From Paraburkholderia sp. BCC1885 (GTDB taxonomy: Bacteria; Pseudomonadota; Gammaproteobacteria; Burkholderiales; Burkholderiaceae): a DNA stretch of 64,000 nucleotides. Positions 25,932-35,931 of this stretch are shown here, piece after piece. The position numbers were made by a program, and so were the translations under genes. Under the pieces are notes generated by a model, which had not been told where the DNA came from, ran no database searches, and saw only the letters and a program-made list of their open reading frames with translations. The DNA is taken from assembly GCF_900996235.1 (NCBI RefSeq), contig NZ_CAAJGM010000022.1, positions 124,001-188,000 of the forward strand. The letters run 5' to 3'. Within the stretch, counting starts at the first letter, position 1. Each line of letters begins with the position of its first letter.

Positions 25932-26909
25932 ATGCTGATCAATTGCGCAGCCTATCAGGATGGCCGCAAGCTGGCCGATATCCCCATCGAAGACATCAGC
26001 GAGTACGTGGCGCGGCCCGAGTGCTTCGTCTGGGTCGCGCTGAAGGATGCGAGCCCCGAGGAACTCGCGGTGATGAAAGAGGAATTCGGCCTGCACGAGC
26101 TGGCGGTCGAAGACGCCCTGGTGGGCCGTCAGCGGCCGAAGATCGAGGAATACGGCGACTCGCTGTTCGCGATCATGCACACGGTCGAGATGGACGACGA
26201 CCGCGAGTTGCTGATCGGCGAGGTGGACGTGTTCGTCGGCCCGAATTATGTGCTCTCCGTGCGCAATCGCACCCGTTTTGGTTTTACCAGCGTGCGCGAG
26301 CGCTGCGAGCGCGAACCGCATCTGCTCAAGGAAGGCTCGGGCTTCGTGTTGTATGCACTCGCGGACGAAATCGTCGATCGCTACTTCCCGATTCTCGAGT
26401 CGCTCGGCGCGGAAATCGAGGAAGTCGAAGACCGCATCTTCGGCAAGAACGACCTGGCCGCGTCGCGGGCGATCATCGAGGACCTGTATTCGCTCAAGCG
26501 CCGCCTCGTGAGCCTGCAGCATCACGTCGCGCCGTTGCAGGAAGCCATCAGCAAACTGAGCGGCGGCCGCGTTCCGCAGGTGTGCTCCGGGATGGAAGCC
26601 TATTTCCGCGACATCTACGACCACCTGGAGCGCATCGTGCGGACCATCGACGGCCGCCGCGAAATGATCGTGACGGCGATCCAGGTCGACCTCGGCATGA
26701 TCTCGCTGGCCGAGAGCGAGGTGACCAAGCGCCTCGGCTCCTTCGCCGCGCTGTTCGCGGTGCCGACGATGATCGCCGGCATCTACGGCATGAACTTTCA
26801 GACGATCCCCGAACTGCATTACAAGTACGGCTATCCAATCTGCATCGCCGTGATGTTCACGGTCGACCTGTTTCTGTGGTGGCGTTTTCGCAAAGCCGGC
26901 TGGCTCTGA
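25932..26909 (+). CDS. corA: CorA-family magnesium/cobalt transporter
   Basis: This is a 325-residue CorA protein. A large cytoplasmic N-terminal domain (about 1-260) with long helices precedes two C-terminal membrane segments; the signature YGMNF follows the first one (MIAGIYGMNFQTIPELHYKYGYP). It forms pentameric magnesium or cobalt channels in the inner membrane. The ATG at 25932 is preceded by AAGG; in-frame starts upstream are less likely. It stands alone. Confidence 0.9.
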   Translation: MLINCAAYQDGRKLADIPIEDISEYVARPECFVWVALKDASPEELAVMKEEFGLHELAVEDALVGRQRPKIEEYGDSLFAIMHTVEMDDDRELLIGEVDVFVGPNYVLSVRNRTRFGFTSVRERCEREPHLLKEGSGFVLYALADEIVDRYFPILESLGAEIEEVEDRIFGKNDLAASRAIIEDLYSLKRRLVSLQHHVAPLQEAISKLSGGRVPQVCSGMEAYFRDIYDHLERIVRTIDGRREMIVTAIQVDLGMISLAESEVTKRLGSFAALFAVPTMIAGIYGMNFQTIPELHYKYGYPICIAVMFTVDLFLWWRFRKAGWL

Positions 26910-27429
26910 TCCAGCGCCCGGCGGCCGGTGGCGCGCGGCCCTGGCCACGGCGGCAGGGCGGCGGCGCCAGGCGACGAGCCGAGCCGAGCGGCACGGCGGC
27001 ACTGCGACGCCCGACCGGCCCCGTCTGCAAGCGGCGTCGTGTTGCGAACGCACGCCCTGGCGTCAAGCCCGCGCGGTCTTCCCACTTGCATCGCTTGCAA
27101 TATCGGTCCAGCATTAGCGGCCCGTCGCCGGCGAACGGGGCAGGCGGCAGGCCAGCATGCGCAAACGAGGCGGGAGACCATGTCAAAGCCACGTGGGCGT
27201 CCATGCTGAAGCCAGGCTTACACTTGGTTCCGAACAACGCCCCGCACGAGAACAGAACGGCCTGGCCGCAATTTGCAATACCCGCACGCCGCAGGCGAGC
27301 GGCCTGTACGTCGCAACAATGCAGGCCGTTGACACTGACGATAGGCTCCATGTGAAGTGGGCCGCGCAGACGTTTTCGCTTGATGAAAAACGAAGGCTCA
27401 TTCCGAGCCTATAAACCTGGAGATTTTGC
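26910..27429. other. 520-base intergenic region before the sugar ABC operon
   Basis: The region is GC-rich and I find no credible gene; the open frames lack ribosome sites and family resemblance. Near its right end a six-base hairpin AGGCTC/GAGCCT (27394-27410) lies just ahead of the Shine-Dalgarno sequence of the binding-protein gene and could tune translation or mRNA stability. Confidence 0.4.
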
Positions 27430-28386
27430 ATGGACCACCGCATTCGCCGCCGCGTCCTGACGGCCGCTGTCGCTCTGACCGCTTCTGTTGCGTTGCCTTT
27501 TTCGTCCGCCCATGCGCAAGCCGCCAAAAAACCGCGCGTGGCGCTCGTCATGAAATCTCTCGCCAATGAGTTCTTCCTCACCATGGAAAATGGCGCGAAG
27601 GACTATCAGAAGCACAACACCGGCCAGTTCGACCTGATCACCAACGGCATCAAGAACGAGACGGACACGGCGGCCCAGATCCAGATCGTCGAGCAGATGA
27701 TCGTGTCGAAGGTCGATGCGATCGTGCTGGCGCCGGCCGACTCGAAGGCGCTGGTGCCGGTGGTCAAGAAGGCGATCGACGCCGGCATCATCGTCGTGAA
27801 TATCGACAACCGGCTCGACCCGGACGTACTCAGGTCGAAGGACCTGAACGTGCCGTTCGTCGGCCCGGACAACGCCAAGGGCGCACAGAAGGTCGGCGAG
27901 TATCTGGCGAAGAAGCTGAAGGCGGGCGACGAGGTGGCCATCGTCGAAGGCGTATCGACCACCACCAATGCGCAGCAGCGCACCGCTGGCTTCAAGGCGG
28001 CGATGCAGCAGGTCGGCGCGAAGATCGACTCGGTGCAGTCGGGTGAATGGGAAATCGACAAGGGCAATGCAGTCGCATCGGCCATGCTCAATGAATATCC
28101 GAACCTGAAGGCGCTGCTGTGCGGCAACGACAACATGGCGATCGGCGCGGTCTCGGCTGTGCGCGCGGCCGGCAAGCAGGGTAAGGTGTACGTGGTCGGC
28201 TACGACAACATCGGCGCCATCAAGCCGATGCTCAAGGACGGCCGAGTGCTCGCTACCGCCGATCAGTACGCGGCCAAGCAGGCGGTGTTCGGCATCGATA
28301 CGGCGCTCAAGGCCTTAAGCGAGCACAAGAAGCAGGGCGAGCTGTCCGGCGTGGTGGAAACGCCGGTCGATCTGGTCACGAAGTAA
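27430..28386 (+). CDS. Ribose-type ABC transporter substrate-binding protein
   Basis: This is a 318-residue periplasmic binding protein (peripla_BP_4/RbsB type). Residues 1-29 are a signal peptide ending SSAHA. The mature part has RbsB-like segments: VALVMKSLANEFFLTMENGAKD, ADSKALVPVVKKAIDAGIIVVNID, FVGPDNAKGA and CGNDNMAIGAVSAV. It captures a sugar or polyol for the ATPase and permease encoded 460 bases downstream. The ligand is uncertain; ribose, or another pentose or polyol, are candidates because the operon has no sugar kinase or isomerase that would identify it. Confidence 0.87.
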   Translation: MDHRIRRRVLTAAVALTASVALPFSSAHAQAAKKPRVALVMKSLANEFFLTMENGAKDYQKHNTGQFDLITNGIKNETDTAAQIQIVEQMIVSKVDAIVLAPADSKALVPVVKKAIDAGIIVVNIDNRLDPDVLRSKDLNVPFVGPDNAKGAQKVGEYLAKKLKAGDEVAIVEGVSTTTNAQQRTAGFKAAMQQVGAKIDSVQSGEWEIDKGNAVASAMLNEYPNLKALLCGNDNMAIGAVSAVRAAGKQGKVYVVGYDNIGAIKPMLKDGRVLATADQYAAKQAVFGIDTALKALSEHKKQGELSGVVETPVDLVTK

Positions 28387-28846
28387 CCGGCCAAGGCTTG
28401 CTGAAGGCCAACCGGGGGGCCAACCTGGAGCCGAATTAAGCCAGCCTGAGGCCGGCTTGAGATCCGCCTGAAGCCGAGAGCCCATGGGCTTACAGTAATA
28501 ACTGCAATCGCAATTGCAATCACGGCCGCGTTCGCGCCACAGTTCGGCGCGCCCGCGGCCAGCAGGACAGGCCCGTTTAGCCGGCCGGGACGCCCGGTTC
28601 GGCCGGGTTGCAGGGCAAGTTCACACGACTGGTTCGCGCCAATTCAATAAACGCTCAAGAAAGCCGCGCAGCCGCCGTTATTCCAGAGATAAGCGTCATG
28701 TCGGACGCGGCGGGACGGGGTCCGCTGGAAAGTCCAGCGCAGAACCCGCCTTGAGCCGGCATGACACGTGGTCGCCCAGTTCCGGGCTCCAGCCGGTTGC
28801 CGTCCGTCTGAAGCCCTGAAGAGGCGGCCCCGGAACCAGGATCGCA
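28387..28846. other. 460-base intercistronic region in the sugar ABC operon
   Basis: There is no gene. An imperfect hairpin AAGCCAGCC/GGCCGGCTT (28438-28458) follows the binding-protein gene. Such structures often partly stop transcription and protect the upstream mRNA, giving more binding protein than membrane parts; that role here is inference. Confidence 0.45.
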
Positions 28847-30445
28847 ATGGAATTGACCGCTCATCAGGCACTGCCCGCCGTATTGTCCGTGACGGGGATC
28901 GGCAAGACGTATGCCGAACCCGTGCTCGCCGACGTTGCGCTTTCGCTCTTTGCCGGCGAGGCATTGGCGCTGACGGGCGAAAACGGCGCTGGCAAGAGCA
29001 CCTTGTCGAAGATCATCGGCGGCCTCGTCGTGCCGGACGCCGGCACGATGCAGCTTGGCGGCATGCCGTATGCGCCGGGCAGCCGTACCGAGGCCGAGGC
29101 GCTCGGTGTGCGCATGGTGATGCAGGAACTGAATCTGCTGCCCACCCTTTCGGTGGCCGAAAACCTGTTTTTGAACCGCTTGCCGCAGACGGGTCCGCTG
29201 CGCTTCGGCTGGATCGACCGGCGCCGTCTACGTGAAGATGCGCGGGCCGCGATGGCGCAGGTCGGGCTCGAAGCGATCGACCCCGACACGCTGGTCGGCG
29301 AACTGGGCATCGGCCATCAGCAGATGGTCGAAATTGCCCGTAACCTGATCGGCGACTGCCGCGTGCTGATTCTCGACGAGCCGACCGCGATGCTGAGCGC
29401 ACGCGAGGTCGACCTGCTGTTCGAGCAGATCGGGCGGCTCAAGTCGCGCGGCGTCGCGCTGGTTTACATCTCGCACCGGCTCGAGGAACTGGCCAGGGTG
29501 GCCGAGCGGGTCGCCGTGCTGCGCGATGGCCGGCTCGTCAAGGTCGAGGCCATGAACGCGCTGACGAGCGAGCAGATCGTCACGTTGATGGTGGGTCGCG
29601 AGATCGGCGAACAGATCGATCTGGGCGTGCGCAAGATCGGCGCGCCGCTTCTGAAGGTCGAGGGCCTGACGCGCGGCAAGGTGGTGAACGACGTGTCCTT
29701 CGAGGTGCGCGCGGGCGAGATTTTCGGTATCAGCGGCTTGATCGGCGCTGGCCGGACCGAGCTGATGCGGCTGATCTTCGGTGCGGACCAGAAGGACGGC
29801 GGCACGGTATCGCTGGCGACGACGCCGGGCGCCGCGCCGACGCCGGTGCGGATCGACTCGCCGACGGACGCCGTGCGGCTCGGTATCGCGCTGATCACCG
29901 AAGACCGCAAGGGCGAAGGCTTGCTGCTGCCGCAACCGATTGCCGCCAACGTGTCGTTGGGCAATATCGGCAGTGTGGCAAGTCACGGCGTGGTCGATGC
30001 GGGGCGCGAAAACGCGCTCGCGCAAAAACAGATCGCGGCAATGCGGATTCGCAGCTCCGGGCCGGCCCAGATCGTCGGCGAGCTGTCGGGCGGTAACCAG
30101 CAGAAGGTGGTGATTGGCCGCTGGCTGGCGCGCGATTGCCAGGTGCTGTTATTCGACGAACCGACGCGCGGCATCGACGTGGGCGCGAAGTTCGACATCT
30201 ACGGTCTGATGGGCGCACTGGCCCGCGAGGGCCGCGCGCTCGTGGTGGTATCGAGCGACCTGCGCGAACTGACGCTGATTTGCGACCGCATCGGCGTGAT
30301 GTCGGCGGGACGCATGACGGGGGTGTTCGAGCGCGACAGCTGGAGTCAGGACGCGCTGCTGGCCGCCGCATTCGCCGGGTACCGGGCGCGCGAGACCTTG
30401 CTGAACGCCGCCGCCAGCGTCAATGAAGCAGGGAGTCTGTCATGA
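28847..30445 (+). CDS. Sugar ABC transporter ATPase, RbsA/MglA type
   Basis: This is a 532-residue double-ABC ATPase. The first domain has Walker A GENGAGKST, Walker B VLILDEPTAML and a signature region IGHQQMVEIARNL. The second has a degenerate Walker A (GLIGAGRTELMR), a full signature LSGGNQQKVVIGRWL and Walker B VLLFDEPTRGID. The degenerate second P-loop is normal for the family. It powers import of the sugar bound by the preceding protein. Its stop overlaps the permease start. Confidence 0.9.
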   Translation: MELTAHQALPAVLSVTGIGKTYAEPVLADVALSLFAGEALALTGENGAGKSTLSKIIGGLVVPDAGTMQLGGMPYAPGSRTEAEALGVRMVMQELNLLPTLSVAENLFLNRLPQTGPLRFGWIDRRRLREDARAAMAQVGLEAIDPDTLVGELGIGHQQMVEIARNLIGDCRVLILDEPTAMLSAREVDLLFEQIGRLKSRGVALVYISHRLEELARVAERVAVLRDGRLVKVEAMNALTSEQIVTLMVGREIGEQIDLGVRKIGAPLLKVEGLTRGKVVNDVSFEVRAGEIFGISGLIGAGRTELMRLIFGADQKDGGTVSLATTPGAAPTPVRIDSPTDAVRLGIALITEDRKGEGLLLPQPIAANVSLGNIGSVASHGVVDAGRENALAQKQIAAMRIRSSGPAQIVGELSGGNQQKVVIGRWLARDCQVLLFDEPTRGIDVGAKFDIYGLMGALAREGRALVVVSSDLRELTLICDRIGVMSAGRMTGVFERDSWSQDALLAAAFAGYRARETLLNAAASVNEAGSLS

Positions 30446-31503
30446 CCGGACCAGCGGTGCCTCCGGACGGCCATCAGCGCGGCGCCCATGGCGTTGCGGG
30501 CGCTACGGACGTCAAACCGCCCGCGGCCGATCCGTCCGCGCCGCTCGCGAGCGGCAAGCCGGCCGGCACGCGCCTCGGTTTTTCGAATTACCTGGGGCTG
30601 GCGGGCGCCTTGCTGGCGATGATTGCGCTGTTTTCGGTGCTCAGTTCGCACTTTCTGACCTACGACACGTTCAGCACGATCGCCAACCAGATTCCGGATC
30701 TGGTGGTGATGGCGGTGGGCATGACCTTCGTGCTGATCATCGCGGGGATCGATCTGTCAGTCGGCTCGGTACTGGCGCTGGGTGCGTCGGTGGTCAGCGT
30801 GGCGGCGCTCAGGTGGCACTGGCCGCCGCTGCCGGCGGCTTTGCTCGGCATGGCCGCGGCCGCGCTGAGCGGCACGGTGACGGGCGCGATCACGGTGGGC
30901 TGGCGGATTCCGTCGTTCATCGTCTCGCTCGGTGTGCTCGAAGCGGCGCGCGGTCTTGCGTATCAGATGACGAACTCGCGCACCGCCTATATCGGTGACG
31001 CCTTTGACGTGCTGTCCAACCCGATCGCGTTCGGTATCTCACCGGCCTTCGTGATCGCCGTGGCGGTGATGGTGCTCGCGCATCTGGTGCTCACGCGCAC
31101 GGTGTTCGGGCGCTATCTGGTGGGCATCGGCACCAATGAGGAAGCGGTGCGGCTGGCGGGTGTCAATCCGCGTCCTTACAAGGTGATCGTGTTTGCGCTG
31201 ATGGGCGCGCTGTCCGGACTCGCGGCGCTGTTCCAGATTTCGCGGCTCGAAGCCGCCGACCCCAACGCGGGCGACGGCATCGAGCTGCAGGTGATCGCGG
31301 CCGTCGTGATCGGCGGCACGAGCCTGATGGGCGGCCGCGGGTCGGTGATCAGCACGTTTTTCGGCGTGCTGATCATTTCGGTGCTGGCGGCGGGGCTCGC
31401 GCAGATCGGCGCGAACGAGCCCACCAAACGCATCATTACCGGCGCGGTGATCGTGGTGGCGGTGGTGCTGGATACATACAGAAGCCGGCGCAAGCGCAGC
31501 TAG
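30442..31503 (+). CDS. Sugar ABC transporter permease, RbsC type
   Basis: This is a 353-residue inner-membrane permease with about ten hydrophobic segments after a 45-residue polar N-terminal tail. Family motifs are MTFVLIIAGIDLSVGSVLAL, NEEAVRLAGVNPRPYKV and VIAAVVIGGTSLMGGRGSVIST (the cytoplasmic coupling region). The ATGA overlap with the ATPase gene shows coupled translation. It forms the channel of the ribose-type importer. Confidence 0.9.
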   Translation: MTGPAVPPDGHQRGAHGVAGATDVKPPAADPSAPLASGKPAGTRLGFSNYLGLAGALLAMIALFSVLSSHFLTYDTFSTIANQIPDLVVMAVGMTFVLIIAGIDLSVGSVLALGASVVSVAALRWHWPPLPAALLGMAAAALSGTVTGAITVGWRIPSFIVSLGVLEAARGLAYQMTNSRTAYIGDAFDVLSNPIAFGISPAFVIAVAVMVLAHLVLTRTVFGRYLVGIGTNEEAVRLAGVNPRPYKVIVFALMGALSGLAALFQISRLEAADPNAGDGIELQVIAAVVIGGTSLMGGRGSVISTFFGVLIISVLAAGLAQIGANEPTKRIITGAVIVVAVVLDTYRSRRKRS

Positions 31504-31644
31504 CGGCGCGGCGCTTGCCGGCACAGAGCAACAGGCAGCAGGCAGGGCATGGAACGAGCGGGTTGGATCTGTCATTGATGCAAACGCCCGGTCCGGTGCA
31601 GGTCGCACCGGCCGGCGGGAAAACAGGCAGGAGAGCAACAGGTT

Positions 31645-32697
31645 ATGGCGACCATCAAGGATGTAGCAGCCGTGGCAGGGGTATCGTTCACGACGGTTTC
31701 ACACGTCGTGAACAACTCACGGCCGGTGTCGGCCGATGTGCGCGCGAAAGTCGAACATGCGATCCGTCAACTCCACTATGTGCCGTCGGCGGTCGCCCGG
31801 TCGCTGAAGGCGCGTGCGACCGCGACCATTGGGCTGGTGGTGCCCAACAGCACGAACCCGTATTTTGCGGAGCTGGCGCGCGGCATCGAAGACGGTTGCG
31901 CGCGCAACGGTTACTGCGTGTTCTTCTGCAATTCCGACGACGATCCGGCCAAGCAGCGCAACTACCTGCGGGTGTTGCAGGAAAAGCGCATCGACGGGCT
32001 GATCGTGGCCTCGGCCGGCGACGACGCCGTGCTGGCCCAGGCGCTGGCGGACGCGCACGAGCCGCTGGTGGTGGTGGACCGCAATATCGAGGGATTGTCG
32101 GCGGATCTGGTGCAGATCGACCACGAAAAGGGCGCTTACCTGGCCACCCGCCATCTGCTCGAACTCGGCCATGTGAAGATCGGCTGTATCACCGGGCCGG
32201 TGGCCACGGCGGTCAGCGCGATGCGTGTGCACGGCTTTATCCGCGCCATGGCGGAGCGCGGCATCGAGATCGCACCGGGCGCGATCGTCGAAAGCGATTT
32301 TTCCGGCACCGGCGGCTATCGGGCGGCGAGCCAGCTATTCGAGACGGTGATGCCCTCGGCGATTTTCGCCGGCAACGACATGATGGGGATCGGCGCATTG
32401 CGCGCGGCTGCCGAGCGCGGCATCAACGTGCCGCGCGACTGCTCGGTGATCGGCTTCGACGATATCGAACTGGGGCGTTTCACCTATCCGGCTTTGTCGA
32501 CGGTGGGGCAGTCGGTGCGCGCGCTCGGCGAGATGGCGGCGCAAACCCTGATCGAGCGGATCACCGGCACCGCCGCCGGCACGCCAGGCGCGCCGCCGCG
32601 CAGACGGGTGGTGGCGCCGCGCCTGATCGTGCGCGAATCCACCCAGGCTTGGGCGGGCGCCGGAGCCGACGCGGGCCGGCGCGGCATCACGGCATAA
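31645..32697 (+). CDS. LacI-family regulator of the sugar transporter
   Basis: This is a 350-residue LacI/GalR regulator with the helix-turn-helix at residues 3-25 (IKDVAAVAGVSFTTVSHVVNN) and a sugar-binding core (TIGLVVPNSTNPYFAELARGI, then IFAGNDMMGIGALRA). It lies 141 bases after the permease gene on the same strand, in the position of RbsR, and probably represses the transporter until its sugar is present. I found no convincing LacI palindrome in the flanking gaps. Confidence 0.85.
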   Translation: MATIKDVAAVAGVSFTTVSHVVNNSRPVSADVRAKVEHAIRQLHYVPSAVARSLKARATATIGLVVPNSTNPYFAELARGIEDGCARNGYCVFFCNSDDDPAKQRNYLRVLQEKRIDGLIVASAGDDAVLAQALADAHEPLVVVDRNIEGLSADLVQIDHEKGAYLATRHLLELGHVKIGCITGPVATAVSAMRVHGFIRAMAERGIEIAPGAIVESDFSGTGGYRAASQLFETVMPSAIFAGNDMMGIGALRAAAERGINVPRDCSVIGFDDIELGRFTYPALSTVGQSVRALGEMAAQTLIERITGTAAGTPGAPPRRRVVAPRLIVRESTQAWAGAGADAGRRGITA

Positions 32698-33101
32698 GTA
32701 CAGCTAGCCGGCGCGAGGCCGGCGGGCGACAGCGACGTCAGATGCACCGAGGTGAAGGGCGGCGCGGCCTTTCACCTCGGCCTTCGTGAAAGATCCTGAA
32801 ACGCGCCGCATTTCCCATTGAGACCCCCTTCAAGCCGCACCGGATCCACACCGCCGGCGCGCCGGGCGCAGCCTGCGCCGCGCCCTTCCGTAAGCCATTG
32901 CCGCCGCCTGTCCCCTTCCCGTAGCTTGTAATTCATACCCGTTACTACGCCAAATTTCTTCAGACCATATAAAAGTTTTAAGAATATCGTCCGAATGCCG
33001 TAAACGATTGTTAGAGCGCCAGTTCATAAGGCGCCGGGTAGACCGGGGCGACCCCGGCCGCACGCCGTGCAAGCACATCCTCATACGTCACAGGAAGAAG
33101 C
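32698..33101. other. Intergenic: hairpin terminator and chemoreceptor promoter region
   Basis: CCGAGGTGAA (32747-32756) and TTCACCTCGG (32771-32780) form a strong hairpin likely to end the sugar operon, though a T-run is missing. At 32971-32978 AAAAGTTT followed after 11 bases by TCCGAATG (32990-32997) resembles a FliA (sigma-28) promoter, with seven of eight -35 matches but only four of eight -10 matches. Confidence 0.4.
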
Positions 33102-34859
33102 ATGTTGAACAAGGGCATCACCATCAAGGCACGGATCGGCCTGACGATGGCTTTTCTCGCCGCATTGCTGCTGATCATCGGCGTTCTCGGTCTGACGGGC
33201 ATGAGCCGCTCGAATGACGCCTACCACAACACGTTCACCAACGAGATGCCGAGCGCGGTTGCTATCGGCAATGCCGAGCTGTTCATCGCGCGCGAGCGTC
33301 TGGCGCTCGACCGGGCCGCGTTCCTGTTCGGCACGCCGGAAGTCGCGGCGACCGTCGAGCGCGCGAAAAGCATGCGCGCCGGCTCGGATGCCGCCTGGAA
33401 GAAATATTACGATCTGCCGCGTGGCCCCGAAGAGGACCGCCTCGCCCAGGAAGTCGCCGCCAAGCGCGCGCCGCTCTACCAGGCGATGGATTCTTTCGCC
33501 GTGATCGTCTCCGGAACCGATCAGTCCAAGGTCGTGGCGGCGGCGAAGGACCTGCAAGTCAAATACAACGACCTGCTGGCCTCCGACGAAGCCCTGCGCA
33601 AGCTCCAGTTCACCCAGGCGCAGGACGGCTTCGATAGCGCCCAGAGCAATTTCGCCACTTTCCGGCTGGTGAGTATCGGCTCGGTGATCGTCGGGCTGCT
33701 GGCGGCGTTCTTTTCGTACCTGACGCTCACGCGCTCGATTGGCCGGCCGCTGTCGGACGCGCTGGAACATTTCGATGCGATCGCCGCGGGCGATCTGCGC
33801 CGCCCGGTCGTCGTGACCTCGCGTGACGAAATGGGCCTGCTGCTCGAAGGCATCGCCAAAATGCAGCGCAGCCTGACCGAGACGGTACGTTCGGTGCGCG
33901 GCGGCAGCGAATCGATTGCCACGGCGACGCGCCAGATTGCCGCCGGCAACCTCGATCTGTCCTCGCGCACGGAAGAGCAGGCCTCGGCGCTGCAGGAAAC
34001 GGCTTCGAGCATGGACGAATTGACCGGCACCGTGAAGCAGAACGCCGACAACGCCCGCCAGGCGAGCGCGCTGGCCGCGAATGCCTCGGAAATCGCCAAC
34101 AAGGGCAGCGCGGTCGTCGGCCAGGTGGTCGGCACTATGGGCGATATCAACCAGAGTTCCGCCAAAATCTCCGACATTATTTCTATTATTGAAGGTATTG
34201 CCTTCCAGACCAACATCCTGGCGCTCAACGCCGCGGTCGAAGCAGCCCGTGCCGGTGAAGAAGGCCGTGGTTTCGCGGTGGTGGCTGGGGAAGTCCGCAG
34301 CCTGGCGCAGCGCTCGTCGGCGGCCGCGAAGGAAATCAAGGAACTGATCGACACTTCGGTGGAGCGGGTGCAATCCGGCTCCGCGCTGGTCGACCAGGCC
34401 GGCCGCACGATGACCGAGATCATCGGCGCGGTGCAGCGTGTCACCGACATCATGGGCGAGATCGCCGCTGCCTCCGAAGAGCAGAGCAGCGGCATCGAGC
34501 AGGTGGCGCGCGCCGTCACGCAGATGGACGAAGTGACGCAGCAGAATGCGGCGCTGGTGGAAGAGGCTGCGGCCGCAGCGCAGTCGCTCGAAGATCAGGC
34601 CGGCAAGCTGCGTACCGCCGTGGCGGTATTCCAGCTCGAAGAGGGCGCCTACACGGCGCCGGTGGCGCAGACGACGCAGCGCACGGCGGCCCGGCCCGCG
34701 GTGCGTAAGACGGCGGCGGCAGGCACACGCGCGCGTGCTTCTGCGGCAGCCCCCGCCGCGGCACGGGCACCGGGGGCGGCGCCGACTTCAGCCGCCGGTG
34801 CGGCCCCGGCCTCCACGCCGGCAGCGGCGGGCAGCGATAACGACTGGGAAACCTTCTGA
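33102..34859 (+). CDS. Methyl-accepting chemotaxis protein
   Basis: This is a 585-residue chemoreceptor. First membrane segment about 11-33; periplasmic four-helix (TarH-like) ligand domain to about 190; second membrane segment about 190-212; HAMP domain to about 266; then the long signalling coiled coil with the hairpin tip IEGIAFQTNILALNAAVEAARAGEEGRGFAVVA. A 70-residue Ala/Pro/Thr-rich linker ends in DWETF, the CheR/CheB-binding tether found on major receptors (NWETF in E. coli), so the protein is likely an abundant receptor that assists adaptation of others. The ligand is unknown. Confidence 0.9.
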   Translation: MLNKGITIKARIGLTMAFLAALLLIIGVLGLTGMSRSNDAYHNTFTNEMPSAVAIGNAELFIARERLALDRAAFLFGTPEVAATVERAKSMRAGSDAAWKKYYDLPRGPEEDRLAQEVAAKRAPLYQAMDSFAVIVSGTDQSKVVAAAKDLQVKYNDLLASDEALRKLQFTQAQDGFDSAQSNFATFRLVSIGSVIVGLLAAFFSYLTLTRSIGRPLSDALEHFDAIAAGDLRRPVVVTSRDEMGLLLEGIAKMQRSLTETVRSVRGGSESIATATRQIAAGNLDLSSRTEEQASALQETASSMDELTGTVKQNADNARQASALAANASEIANKGSAVVGQVVGTMGDINQSSAKISDIISIIEGIAFQTNILALNAAVEAARAGEEGRGFAVVAGEVRSLAQRSSAAAKEIKELIDTSVERVQSGSALVDQAGRTMTEIIGAVQRVTDIMGEIAAASEEQSSGIEQVARAVTQMDEVTQQNAALVEEAAAAAQSLEDQAGKLRTAVAVFQLEEGAYTAPVAQTTQRTAARPAVRKTAAAGTRARASAAAPAAARAPGAAPTSAAGAAPASTPAAAGSDNDWETF

Positions 34860-34917
34860 GCGTCCCGGCCGCGCATCTCGCGTGAGCCGCGCCACGGCAG
34901 ACTGGAGCGAACGATCG

Positions 34918-34954
34918 AAAGACCACGGTTGCGCATGCAATCGTGGTCTTTTTT
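34918..34954 (+). terminator. Rho-independent terminator of the chemoreceptor gene
   Basis: AAGACCACGGTTGC pairs with GCAATCGTGGTCTT (one G-T wobble) around a GCAT loop, followed by six T. It lies about 60 bases after the stop codon. Confidence 0.85.
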
Positions 34955-35169
34955 CGTTGTCAGCGCAGTAAGCGTCCCGGTCCGAGCCGCGATCCGGTAC
35001 ATTGACGGGCGCGACTACCTCGCGTGCCGGTAACTTCGGCGGCCCCAGGTGTTCTGCGCGACTGCCGCGCCGGGCTCTGCCTGCCCTGAAACGCTGCGCC
35101 GTGCGGCATCGCCCGGCTCCGCTCATGCCAATCCGAACCATTTCGATGCGCCAGCCAGAAAGGACCGAC

Positions 35170-35931
35170 ATGACGCCACACGACCTAGCGCAACGCCTCA
35201 TTGAAGCGCGCAGGCAACACCTCCCCATCGATGCCCCGCCGCCGGACAGTCTGCCGCCCGACGCGGCCACGGCTTATGCGATCCAGCAGGCGGTGATCGC
35301 CGGCCTGGGCGAGTCGACCGGCGCCTGGAAAATCGGCGCCAAGGCGCCGGGCGGGGCGGCTTCGGGCGCGCCGATTCCGGCTTCGCTGGTGTTCGAGTCG
35401 CCCGCACGCATCGAACACCGTGGCTTTTTCCGCGTTTTGCTGGAACTGGAGATCGCCTTTCGCTTCAACGAGGCGATCAAGCCGCGCGGCGAGGCTTATG
35501 CGCGCGACGAGGTGCTCGCGCGGGTGGGCGTGGTGCTGCCGGCCATCGAGATCGTCGATAGCCGCTTTGGCGAATGGCCCGATATCGCGCCGCTCGCGCA
35601 ACTGGCCGATGCGCAGAACAACGGCGCGCTCATCACCGGACACCCGGTGGCTTACGCGGGATTCGCCCGCACGTTCGATTTCGTTTCGCCGGAGCTGGAA
35701 TTGAGCTTTGACGGCGCCTCGCTGGTGCCGGAGGCCACCGGCAATCCAGTCGGCGATCCGCGCGAGTTGCTGGTCTGGTTCGTGAATCATTGCGCGGCCA
35801 TGGGCATCACGATCGAACCCGAATGGACCATTACCACCGGCTCCTATGTCGGTGCGCATCGTGTGACGAAGGCCGGCATCGTGCGCGGCCATATCGATGG
35901 GCTCGGCGAAGTCGAAATCGCGCTGACCTGA
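35170..35931 (+). CDS. 2-keto-4-pentenoate hydratase-like protein (FAH superfamily)
   Basis: This is a 253-residue protein of the MhpD/DmpE type: WKIGAKAPGG, LELEIAFRF (metal-binding Glu pair), PAIEIVDSRFGEW, ADAQNNGALITG and a C-terminal TITTGSY, all placed as in 2-hydroxypentadienoate hydratases and oxalocrotonate decarboxylases. The ATG at 35170 has AAAGGA upstream. Such enzymes act in meta-cleavage of aromatics, but no ring-cleavage or aldolase gene lies nearby, so the physiological substrate is open. Confidence 0.82.
   Translation: MTPHDLAQRLIEARRQHLPIDAPPPDSLPPDAATAYAIQQAVIAGLGESTGAWKIGAKAPGGAASGAPIPASLVFESPARIEHRGFFRVLLELEIAFRFNEAIKPRGEAYARDEVLARVGVVLPAIEIVDSRFGEWPDIAPLAQLADAQNNGALITGHPVAYAGFARTFDFVSPELELSFDGASLVPEATGNPVGDPRELLVWFVNHCAAMGITIEPEWTITTGSYVGAHRVTKAGIVRGHIDGLGEVEIALT

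Noticed and set aside
25856..27355. 499-codon + strand frame overlapping corA and the following gap
   Set aside because: The corA frame carries the GMN motif and family sequence; the alternate frame is Arg/Pro/Gly-rich without a ribosome site.
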